Below are positions 16,865-24,093 of a stretch of DNA of 64,000 nucleotides, in pieces. The stretch lies in the NCBI RefSeq assembly GCF_045062745.1, contig NZ_JBJGED010000006.1:124001-188000 (forward strand), read 5' to 3'. Source of the stretch: Paenibacillus_AA sp045062745. GTDB lineage: Bacteria > Bacillota > Bacilli > Paenibacillales > NBRC-103111. The notes beneath the pieces are model-generated. The model searched no databases, had not been told where the DNA came from, and worked only from the letters and a program-made list of their open reading frames with translations. Numbering within the stretch: position 1 is the first letter of the stretch; each line of letters begins with the position of its first letter. A program made the position numbers and the translations under genes.

Positions 16865-17965
16865 CTAGTCCTCCGTGATCCAGATTTTGACCGACAGGAT
16901 GCGGGACAGCTGACCGGGCAGCCGCTGCCAGCTGACGCCGCGGTCGAGCGAGGCGAACACTTCGCCCGAGGTGGTGCCGAAGTACAAGCCGTACGGGTCG
17001 AGCGCGTCTACGGTCATGGCGTCGCGCAGCACGCTGACATGCCGCTTCTCCTCCGGCACGACGTCGCCGACCGGCTGCCAGACGGTTTCGTCGCGGTGAC
17101 GGCGGTACACGAGCATCCGGCCGTCCTTCATCGTCCGCTGCTCGGAGCTCTCCAGGGGAATCAGGAACAGGTCCCCGGTCTTGGACACGCTGATCGGGAA
17201 ACCGAACGGCGCATCCGCGCCCCGCATCGTCAAGCCTTCCTCGATCGGGTACCACGAGTCGCCCGCATCGTCGGAGCGGAAGACGCCGCCGTGCTCCTGC
17301 ATGTACAGCGTATCCGGCCGATCCGGGTCGGCCACCATCTTGTGAATGCAGTAGCCGATCTCGTCATACGGCTGCCCCGTCGGTACCCGTGCAAGTCCGG
17401 CGTTGGACGTCCTCCACGTCGCGCCGCCGTCCTCGGTGCGGAACACGCCTACGGCGGACATCGCTACCCAGATCCGCTCCGGACGGACCGGATCGACGAT
17501 AATCGTGTGCAGGCACATGCCACCCGCCCCGCCGAACCAGCCGGGCCGCGTCGGATGCTTCGTGAGCGCGTCGAGTTCTTCCCATGTGCGGCCGCGGTTA
17601 TGGCTGACGAAGAGCCCCGCCTCCTCGACGCCGGCATACAGCGTATCCGGCTGCGAGGGCGCGCCCGGCAGGAGCTGCCAGATGCGGTTCAACGCGAAGC
17701 CGCTCTCCGCCGAATAGGCCGGCCCTTCCTCGATCTGCGTCCAGCTCTGCCCATAGTCGCGGCTTACACGGATTGTCGCGCCATACGCCGCGTGAGACGT
17801 CCCGGCGTAGATCGTGTCGCCATGCCGGCTATCGCCCAGCACGCTGTACGCTTCCCAACCCGCCAGGAACGGTCCGCTCAGCTCCCACTGCGTCCGATCC
17901 GCCGTCGATGTGTACATAAACACACCTTTATTCGTCCCTACCAGCAGCCTTACCCGGTTCCCCAT
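16865..17965 (-). CDS. BNR/Asp-box beta-propeller protein (sialidase-like fold)
   Basis: The protein has 366 residues without a signal peptide. Five Asp-box motifs can be read: SRDYGQSWTQI, SHNRGRTWEEL, TEDGGATWRTS, SDDAGDSWYPI and SLDRGVSWQRL, one per blade of a propeller related to sialidases and sortilin. Database entries of this type are often called exo-alpha-sialidase, but the FRIP motif and the arginine triad of true sialidases are not evident and it appears cytosolic. I would not call it a sialidase. It is the first gene of an operon with the ubiquitin-like gene; it may be a scaffold or target of it. Confidence 0.8.
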   Translation of the reverse strand: MGNRVRLLVGTNKGVFMYTSTADRTQWELSGPFLAGWEAYSVLGDSRHGDTIYAGTSHAAYGATIRVSRDYGQSWTQIEEGPAYSAESGFALNRIWQLLPGAPSQPDTLYAGVEEAGLFVSHNRGRTWEELDALTKHPTRPGWFGGAGGMCLHTIIVDPVRPERIWVAMSAVGVFRTEDGGATWRTSNAGLARVPTGQPYDEIGYCIHKMVADPDRPDTLYMQEHGGVFRSDDAGDSWYPIEEGLTMRGADAPFGFPISVSKTGDLFLIPLESSEQRTMKDGRMLVYRRHRDETVWQPVGDVVPEEKRHVSVLRDAMTVDALDPYGLYFGTTSGEVFASLDRGVSWQRLPGQLSRILSVKIWITED

Positions 17966-18201
17966 GCTACCTCAGCCTCCTCTTTATAGTGAAACAGTCC
18001 TATCGTGAATGCGCATACATCATGTCAGGTTTACATATTCGCCGCTCTTCCACTTTTTCCTCTATTATCCACCCCATTCCCAACCTTTACTATTTTTTTA
18101 CGCAAAAGTTAGTTTCCTTTAACAATACAGGTTTATCATGGAACTAGAAGTCTACCGCTCTACTCTATTACTCTATTCCTTTAATGGCAGGAGGCATTCG
18201 G

Positions 18202-20082
18202 ATGAGAACGAAAAAGTGGATCGTGGGGCTGACCGCCCTGACCGCGACAGCAGCTTTATGGTCGGCCGGGATAACGGCGGCATCCGCCTCGGAAGCGCTC
18301 GTGCACGCGTCATGGATGCAGAAGAAAGGCATCCTCGAGGGAGCGTCGGGCGGCCAACTGGAGTTGGACCGCAATGTGACCTTGGCCGAGGCAGCCACGG
18401 TACTGGCCCGGCTGCACGGGAACGCCAATCTGCCGGCTGACCCCACTTACAAACATTGGGCTTCCGGCACATTGGCTTGGGCCATCAAGCAAGGCGTTCT
18501 AACCGCCCAGGAAGCCGCTGGTCCCGATCAGGTGCCGACGGCGAGCCGCATTATCTCTATGGCAGGCGCTGCCGGTTATAACGTACCGCTGTCGGCCGCC
18601 GAGTCGGTCACGCGGAACGAGTTTTTCAATGCGATCGGCCAAGCCATCACCACCCACATCACGATCGGCCATACGAATGACGTGCATGGGCATATTCAGG
18701 AGGACAAGACGAACAAGGAATTCGGCTATGCCAAAATGGCGACCCTGATCAAAGAATGGCGGGCGGACAACCCGAACTTCCTGCTGCTGGATGCCGGCGA
18801 TACGTTCCAAGGCACCGTCTTCGTCAATCAGTTCAAGGGCGAATCGATCGTTCCGATCTTGAATTCCCTCGATTATGAAGCGATGGCGGCCGGCAACCAC
18901 GAGTTCGACTTCGGGTATGAGCAGCTGCTCAAGCTGAAGGGCATGCTCGATTATCCCGTCATCAACGCTAATGTGTTCAAGGGAGACGGTACCAATCTCC
19001 TGGACCCCGTCCACTACGCTACGATCGGCGGGAAGAAATTTGCGTTCCTGGGCTTCGTCACCCAAGAGACTCCGATTCTCACGCACCCGGACAATGTAAA
19101 AGGACTTACGTTCCAAAGCCCCGTCGAGGTCGCGAAGAAATTGGTGCCGGAGCTGAAGAAAAAAGTCGACCACGTCGTTGTCGTCTCGCACATAGGCATC
19201 GAGACCGACCGGGAAATCGCGAAGCAAGTACCGGGCATCGACCTGATCGTGGGGGGCCACACGCACACGCCAATCCGGACGCCGGAGCTCGTGAACGGCA
19301 CGTATATCGTGCAGGATTGGGAATACGGCAAATCGCTCGGCCGAGCGGATCTATACTATATGAACGACGAGCTCGTCGCCTTCGAAGGCGGGTTGACGGA
19401 GTATAACGAGAGCGTCGCGGAAGACCCGCAAGTAGCCGAGATGGTGAAGCAAATCGCCTCCCAGATCGACAGCGTCATGAATGTCGTCATCGCCAAGAGC
19501 GAAGTGAACCTGGACGGCGACCGCACGGTCGTACGGAAGAAGGAAAGCAACGTCGGCAACCTGCTCGCCGATGCGATGCTGGAGAAGTCGAAGGCGATCA
19601 AGGGCTATGAAGCGGACGTGGCGCTGATGAACGGCGGAGGCATTCGCGTGCAGCTCGCTGCGGGCGACATTACGAAGAAGGACCTGTACAGCCTGCTGCC
19701 GTTCCCGAACACGCTGGTTATTGTAAACGCGACCGGGAAGCAGATCCGCGAGGCGCTCGAGAACGGCGTCAGCCAAGTCGAGTCCGGGGCGGGACGGTTC
19801 CCGCAGATCGGCGGCATGTCCTTCCGCTATAACCCGGCGCTTCCGGCTGGACAGAGGGTGTTGGACGTGAAGGTTGGGGGAGCGCCCCTCGATTTGACGA
19901 AGACGTACAAGGTGGCCACGAACGATTTTATCGCCGCCGGCGGCGATGGATATTCGATGTTCGCGGACGGCAAGCCGTTCAACACGGGGATCACGATGTA
20001 CGAGCTGATGGAAGAAACGCTTATGAAAAGGGGCACGGTACATCCCGTCGTGGAAGGACGCATCGTGGAAGCCGCGAACTAA
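18202..20082 (+). CDS. Secreted 5'-nucleotidase / 2',3'-cyclic phosphodiesterase family protein
   Basis: The protein has 626 residues. ATG 18202 has GGAGG 7 bases upstream. After a signal peptide (to ASASEA), residues about 35-150 form an SLH-like region (LVHASWMQKKGILEG, HWASGTLAWAIKQGVL) that may hold the protein in the cell wall. HTNDVHGHI, LLDAGDTFQG, GNHEFDFG and GGHTHTP are the dinuclear metal sites of the calcineurin-like phosphoesterase domain. NVGNLLADAM, MNGGGIR and FIAAGGDGYSMF mark the C-terminal nucleotide-binding domain. It should dephosphorylate extracellular nucleotides to supply phosphate and nucleosides. A minisatellite starts 26 bases after the stop. Confidence 0.92.
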   Translation: MRTKKWIVGLTALTATAALWSAGITAASASEALVHASWMQKKGILEGASGGQLELDRNVTLAEAATVLARLHGNANLPADPTYKHWASGTLAWAIKQGVLTAQEAAGPDQVPTASRIISMAGAAGYNVPLSAAESVTRNEFFNAIGQAITTHITIGHTNDVHGHIQEDKTNKEFGYAKMATLIKEWRADNPNFLLLDAGDTFQGTVFVNQFKGESIVPILNSLDYEAMAAGNHEFDFGYEQLLKLKGMLDYPVINANVFKGDGTNLLDPVHYATIGGKKFAFLGFVTQETPILTHPDNVKGLTFQSPVEVAKKLVPELKKKVDHVVVVSHIGIETDREIAKQVPGIDLIVGGHTHTPIRTPELVNGTYIVQDWEYGKSLGRADLYYMNDELVAFEGGLTEYNESVAEDPQVAEMVKQIASQIDSVMNVVIAKSEVNLDGDRTVVRKKESNVGNLLADAMLEKSKAIKGYEADVALMNGGGIRVQLAAGDITKKDLYSLLPFPNTLVIVNATGKQIREALENGVSQVESGAGRFPQIGGMSFRYNPALPAGQRVLDVKVGGAPLDLTKTYKVATNDFIAAGGDGYSMFADGKPFNTGITMYELMEETLMKRGTVHPVVEGRIVEAAN

Positions 20083-20107
20083 GCCGGGACCTGGCGGTAA
20101 GTTAGGT

Positions 20108-20370
20108 TTCGGTGAGCACGGTGAGTTCGGGGAGTTCGGTGACTCGGTGACTTCGGTGACTTCGGTGACTTCGGTAAGCACGGTGAGTTTGGTGAGTTCG
20201 GTAAGTTCGGTGAGTTTGGTGAGTTTGGTGAGTTCGGTGACTTCGGTAAGTTCGGTAAGTTCGGTAAGTTCGGTAAGTTCGGTAAGTTCGGTAAGTTCAG
20301 TGAGCACGGTGTGTTCCGTGAGCACGGTGACTTCGGTGACTTCCGTGAGTTCGGTGAGCTCGCTAAGTTC
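20108..20370. repeat. 9-bp minisatellite
   Basis: About 29 near-identical units of the form GGTRASTTC run head to tail, with a few variants (GGTGAGCAC) and one unit that is a base short. The period of nine keeps several reading frames open on both strands (Ser-Val-Ser or Leu-Thr-Glu repeats), but none has a start with a ribosome binding site or a recognisable flank, so I read it as noncoding. The copy number should vary between strains. Confidence 0.85.
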
Positions 20371-20377
20371 GGCGGAA

Positions 20378-20556
20378 GGGATTTTCTCCCTCTTTTCAAC
20401 GGGTTTCTTGTGCTGCGGTTTCCATGAAGAGGATTTCCTCCCTCTCTTTCCGAAGAAATCAGCCAAATCCAGGCTTTTCCTCCGAAAGAGGAGGAGCTTT
20501 TCCCCCTCAAGCCGCCTAAAACGGTAAAAAAGGCCCTAAAAGAGGGAGGATTTCCC
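20378..20556. repeat. Palindromic intergenic element
   Basis: GGGATTTTCTCCCTCTTTT (20378-20396) and an almost complementary AAAAGAGGGAGGATTTCCC (20538-20556) flank about 140 bases containing two further GAGGATTTCCTCC-like copies. No coding sequence is evident between 20083 and 20668. Confidence 0.5.
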
Positions 20557-20592
20557 TCTCCCATTAACGCCGGCTCCAGGACAGCCGCAAAA

Positions 20593-20650
20593 AAAAGCCG
20601 TTCGCTCTGTAGTTAACCACGTTAACGACAGGCCGAACGGCTTTCTTTTT
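20593..20650. terminator. Terminator between convergent genes
   Basis: AAAGCCGTTCG and CGAACGGCTTT form an 11-bp stem around a loop that includes an AGTTAACCACGTTAACG hairpin, with A and T runs on both sides. It lies just before the stop of the minus-strand reductase at 20669. Confidence 0.8.
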
Positions 20651-20668
20651 AATTAGGCTTCAAGCACT

Positions 20669-21700
20669 TTACAGCCGGACCAGCAGACGCCCTCGTGACC
20701 GACCCTGCAGGATCAAGGGAACATAGTCGGCGATCTGCTCCAAGCCGATCTCGGTGTACATGCCGGACAGCGCCGCCGGCTTGTAGTCCGAGGCGAGCCG
20801 CTCCCAGATGCGCAGCCGGGTGTCCATCGGCGTGAACACGGAGTCGATGCCGATCAGCCGGATGCCCCGCAGGATGAACGGGAACACGCTAGTGGTCAGC
20901 TCGACGCCGCCCGTCAGCCCGCTCATCGCGACCGCGCCGGCATACTTGACGCTGCTCAGCAGCGAAGACAGCGTCTTGCCGCCGACGCAGTCGATGGCCC
21001 CCGCCCACACTTGCTTGTCCAGCGACCGCGGCTGCTCGGGAATCAGCGCCTCGCGCGTGATAACGCGGGACGCACCCAGCGTGAGCAGATCGGGCACGAG
21101 CTCGGGCTTGCCCGTACTGGCGACCACTTCATAGCCGAGCTTGGCCAGAATCGCCACGGAGACGCTCCCGACGCCGCCGGAAGCCCCTGTCACCAGGACC
21201 GGTCCCCGGTCCGGCGCCACGCCGCTCTCCTGCAGCGCATGCACGGACAGAGCGGCCGTGAAGCCGGCGGTGCCCAGAATCATCGCTTCCTGGAGCGTCA
21301 TGCCAGGCGGCCGCTTCACGATCCAGGAGCCGGACACTTGCGCGTATTGGCTGAAGCCCCCGAACTGCGCTACCCCAAGTTCATAGCCGGTTACGAGCAC
21401 TTCGTCCCCTTCCCGGTACCGCTCGTCCCGGCTGCGAACGACGACCCCGGCGAGATCGATGCCCGGGACGAACGGGTAGGTCTTCACGATGTTCCCGGTC
21501 GGGGCGCAGGCGAGCGCATCCTTGTAATTCACGCTGGAGTAAAGGACGCGAATGAGCACGTCGTGATCCGGCAACTCGGCGAGCCTCATCGTGCGTACCC
21601 CTGCCCGGAAGTCCCCCTCGACTTTGTCGACAACTAACGCTTGAAACGGTTGATCCCCATCTGCCTGGATCGGCATGCCGCCCTTTTGTTCCGTGTTCAT
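20669..21700 (-). CDS. YhdH/AcuI-family NADPH-dependent quinone/acryloyl-CoA reductase
   Basis: The protein has 343 residues of the medium-chain dehydrogenase superfamily. VNYKDALAC and PGIDLAGVVVRS in the N-terminal half and LVTGASGGVGSVSVAILAKLGYEVVASTGK as the Rossmann motif are typical of the YhdH/YhfP branch, which lacks catalytic zinc. Family members reduce acryloyl-CoA or quinones with NADPH. ATG 21700 is chosen because GAGGAGG lies 8 bases before it; the ATG at 21721 has a poorly spaced site. It lies 26 bases after the RNase H stop on the same strand, so co-transcription is likely. Confidence 0.87.
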   Translation of the reverse strand: MNTEQKGGMPIQADGDQPFQALVVDKVEGDFRAGVRTMRLAELPDHDVLIRVLYSSVNYKDALACAPTGNIVKTYPFVPGIDLAGVVVRSRDERYREGDEVLVTGYELGVAQFGGFSQYAQVSGSWIVKRPPGMTLQEAMILGTAGFTAALSVHALQESGVAPDRGPVLVTGASGGVGSVSVAILAKLGYEVVASTGKPELVPDLLTLGASRVITREALIPEQPRSLDKQVWAGAIDCVGGKTLSSLLSSVKYAGAVAMSGLTGGVELTTSVFPFILRGIRLIGIDSVFTPMDTRLRIWERLASDYKPAALSGMYTEIGLEQIADYVPLILQGRSRGRLLVRL

Positions 21701-21726
21701 TTTCGACGCCTCCTCGCTCATTGTCG

Positions 21727-22368
21727 TTATTTTCTCCCGTAATCCGCCTTAATTTCCCCCCAGCTCTTCGTGTCCCACTTCAGCACCTTATTCTCGTACC
21801 GGTTCGTCTGCAGCCAGCGCTCCGCGCGCTCCACGAGCTCCCATACTTCCCGGGTCGAAGCATCCCGCACAAGCGTGGAGGAGACGGCTTTCGCCTTCAC
21901 CCACTTCAGGGCGTTAACCGAATCGCTGTACACCGTCTTCGTGCTGTTCTGCTGCTTCAAGTACGCCAGTGCATGCACGATCGCGAGGAATTCGCCGAGA
22001 TTGTTCGTTCCTTTGCTGATCGGCCCCTTAGCGAAAATCACCTCTCCCGTTCGGGTATCCACCCCCTTGTACTCGATCGGCCCCGGGTTCCCCATCGTCC
22101 CGACATCGACCGAGATGCTATCATAGTCAATTTCGGTTTTGGAGACGGCTGCCGCACTTGCTTTGGTTTTGCCTCCGCCTGCGCCGGAGCCGGCCCCCCA
22201 GATGCCTTTCCACCCTTTGCGAAAAGCGGCCTCCGCTTCTTCGCGCGACTCGAACGATTTGTATTTGGCATCCTTGTAATTGTCCACTTGGCGCTGACAG
22301 TCCGGCCAGCTGGTGTACACGCCGGGAACTTTGCCTTCCCAGACAACGTAATATTTGGACTTCGCCAT
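21727..22368 (-). CDS. Ribonuclease H (viroplasmin-type N-terminal domain)
   Basis: The protein has 213 residues. Residues 1-50 (YYVVWEGKVPGVYTSWPDCQRQV, then FESREEAEAAF) are the RNase H1 N-terminal hybrid-binding domain, also called viroplasmin-like. After a Gly/Ala/Lys linker the RNase H fold follows: SVDVGTMGNPG, NNLGEFLAIVHAL, VYSDSVNALKW and a late WDTKSWGEIKADYG supply the D-E-D-D metal ligands. It degrades the RNA strand of RNA-DNA hybrids. The first acidic motif departs slightly from canonical RNase HI. A terminator and the tatA gene lie upstream. Confidence 0.9.
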   Translation of the reverse strand: MAKSKYYVVWEGKVPGVYTSWPDCQRQVDNYKDAKYKSFESREEAEAAFRKGWKGIWGAGSGAGGGKTKASAAAVSKTEIDYDSISVDVGTMGNPGPIEYKGVDTRTGEVIFAKGPISKGTNNLGEFLAIVHALAYLKQQNSTKTVYSDSVNALKWVKAKAVSSTLVRDASTREVWELVERAERWLQTNRYENKVLKWDTKSWGEIKADYGRK

Positions 22369-22399
22369 CCGCAACCATCCCTTCTCTTGTATTCTTGGG

Positions 22400-22427
22400 A
22401 AAAAAAAGAGCACCGCCACCGGTACTC
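22400..22427 (-). terminator. Intrinsic terminator after tatA-like gene
   Basis: On the minus strand GAGTACCG and CGGTGCTC pair over 8 bp with a GTGG loop, followed by eight T. It separates the GntR-fusion/tatA transcript from RNase H. Confidence 0.9.
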
Positions 22428-22434
22428 CACCCTA

Positions 22435-22608
22435 TTAAGGGTCCTTGCGCTCTCGTTCGACTTCGATTTCCTTCGGTTCCTTGCTGCTGCTCTTCAGCTC
22501 TCGCACCATCGTCCCGAACGACTGCACCAGCTTGGGCAGCTTGGAGGGGCCGAACAAGAGCAGCACGATCAGAATAATCAAGATCACGCCGGTAACGCCG
22601 ATATTCAT
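22435..22608 (-). CDS. tatA: Small TatA/TatE-family translocase subunit
   Basis: The protein has 57 residues. AGGAGG stands 7 bases before the ATG. The N-terminal helix GVILIILIVLLLFGPSKLPKL shows the single short membrane helix, the FG hinge (19-20) and the amphipathic helix that define TatA/E; a charged tail (EVERERKD) follows. TatA oligomers form the channel for folded proteins exported by twin-arginine signals. No tatC is in the window, so it is an orphan paralogue. It starts 22 bases after the stop of the GntR-fusion gene and is probably co-transcribed with it. Confidence 0.85.
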   Translation of the reverse strand: MNIGVTGVILIILIVLLLFGPSKLPKLVQSFGTMVRELKSSSKEPKEIEVERERKDP

Positions 22609-22630
22609 AATATGCCTCCTTCGTCAGGGA

Positions 22631-24025
22631 TCATGGTCTAGCTTCTATAGCAACGCCGGAGGCTGAGAGATGGGCCTCCATGCGGGTACAAAACGTGTCT
22701 TCGCTCTCGAGATCGGCCCAGTATAGCTTGACCTCCCGATTGATCTCCCCAAGCTCGCTGGCCGTAAGCCCCAAGTCGGTGAAATAACGGAAGCCCGGAA
22801 TCGTCTCTCGGAATAGGGAGAACCGGGAAGGCCGGTACATCGTCTCCTCCCCTTGCCACTCCGCGGCTTGCTTCAACGCAGGCAGGCTGTACGTCGTCTT
22901 GCGGATCAGCAGTTGGGTCTCGTAGGCGGTGAAATAATCGACCAGCCGGATCGCCGCTTCCTTCACCGGAGACACCCGATTGACCCCGAGCCCGATGTTC
23001 AAGAGCAGCGTCGATGGTGTGCCGAAGTGAGGGACCGGCGCGAGATCGAACGGCACGTGCTCCCTCAGCAGGTAATTCAAGTAAAAGTAGCTCGTCATGA
23101 TAATCGACACTTTGCCCTTCGCTAGCAGCTGCTCGGATTGCCCGGTCGTGATCTCGGACAAGAGCGGCAGCCTCTGCTTGATGTCCCGGCATGTCCGCAG
23201 GGCGTCCATCATCCGGGTGCCGGCGAGGCGGATGCTGCCATCCGGCCGACGATCGACCCGGACACCGAGCTGCAGCGGCAACAGCGGCCACCGGTTCGGC
23301 GACAGCAGGTCGCAGTGGAAGCCGAGCCGCTCCCCGGGCATGGCGAGCTTCCCGGCCTGCTCAACCAGCACGTCCCATGTCCAGCTGCTGTCCGGCTCCG
23401 GAAGCTGCCGCTCCAGCAGGTGCTGCCGGTTGTAGCATAATACAAGCGGCGAGAAGATGAATGGCTGCACCCGCTGGGTGCCCTCTACGGTGAAGGCGTC
23501 GGATAGGAACGGATATACCTCCGGATTCCGCCTCAGCGGCTCCAGCAAGTCCAGCTGCGCCGTCTCGGCGAAATCCTGAAAGTCATTATAGTTCAGCATA
23601 ACCGCATCCAGGATGCCGCCCGTCAAATATTGCTTGATATGCCCGAAGCTCGAGTGCGGCATGGGTACGGGCTGCACGAGAATGTCCGGGTGCTCCTTGT
23701 GAAACCGGGCGACAAGCTCGCCCAGCTGCCCTTCGCTCGTGATCGACGTATGAAAGCCCAGCTTGACCGTCGGTTTGCCTTCCAGCGGCCGGCCGAGCAC
23801 CTTGCTCCCGACCCGGGGGATTTTCTCGATCAGCCCCTCCGCGAGCAGCAGCTCCAGCCCTTTGCGGACCGATTGGTTGCTTAGGTTATGCAGCTCCGCG
23901 AATGCTTTCTCGGAAGGCAAAAACTCCCCCGCCGCCCGCCGCCCGGATAAGATCTCCTCCCGGAGGGTGCTGACCAAGTCGTTTAATCGTGCCCGGGAGC
24001 TCTTGCGACCTGTTTGCTTTGTCAC
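22631..24025 (-). CDS. GntR HTH fused to a solute-binding-protein domain
   Basis: The protein has 464 residues from a GTG start. Residues about 10-78 are a GntR winged helix (LPSEKAFAELHNLSNQSVRKGLELLLAEGLI). From about residue 85 the sequence is a type 1 solute-binding fold: LGFHTSITSEGQLGELVARFHKEHPDI, VLCYNRQHLLERQLPEPDSSWTWD and a late AIRLVDYFTAYETQLL. There is no signal peptide, so the binding domain is cytosolic and should act as the sugar or oligosaccharide sensor of a one-component regulator, unlike the usual UTRA or FCD sensors. Its target may be the beta-helix gene just upstream at 24094. Confidence 0.87.
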   Translation of the reverse strand: MTKQTGRKSSRARLNDLVSTLREEILSGRRAAGEFLPSEKAFAELHNLSNQSVRKGLELLLAEGLIEKIPRVGSKVLGRPLEGKPTVKLGFHTSITSEGQLGELVARFHKEHPDILVQPVPMPHSSFGHIKQYLTGGILDAVMLNYNDFQDFAETAQLDLLEPLRRNPEVYPFLSDAFTVEGTQRVQPFIFSPLVLCYNRQHLLERQLPEPDSSWTWDVLVEQAGKLAMPGERLGFHCDLLSPNRWPLLPLQLGVRVDRRPDGSIRLAGTRMMDALRTCRDIKQRLPLLSEITTGQSEQLLAKGKVSIIMTSYFYLNYLLREHVPFDLAPVPHFGTPSTLLLNIGLGVNRVSPVKEAAIRLVDYFTAYETQLLIRKTTYSLPALKQAAEWQGEETMYRPSRFSLFRETIPGFRYFTDLGLTASELGEINREVKLYWADLESEDTFCTRMEAHLSASGVAIEARP

Positions 24026-24071
24026 GTTCTATACCCCATTTACAATCCTTCGCTCCATCGCTGTCAGGACT

Positions 24072-24080
24072 AGTATACCA
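24072..24080 (-). promoter_or_regulatory. Extended -10 promoter element for the GntR-fusion gene
   Basis: TGGTATACT on the minus strand is an extended -10 (TGnTATACT), about 50 bases upstream of the GTG start. No clear -35 is visible. Confidence 0.5.
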
Positions 24081-24093
24081 TATTATTGCAGTG

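Noticed and set aside
16865..17965. True sialidase
   Set aside because: Asp-boxes are present but the arginine triad and FRIP motif are not seen and there is no signal peptide.
20079..20564. Repeat proteins (Leu-Thr-Glu or Ser-Val-Ser) encoded by the minisatellite
   Set aside because: The 9-bp period keeps frames open on both strands regardless of selection; no ribosome binding site or flanking domain.
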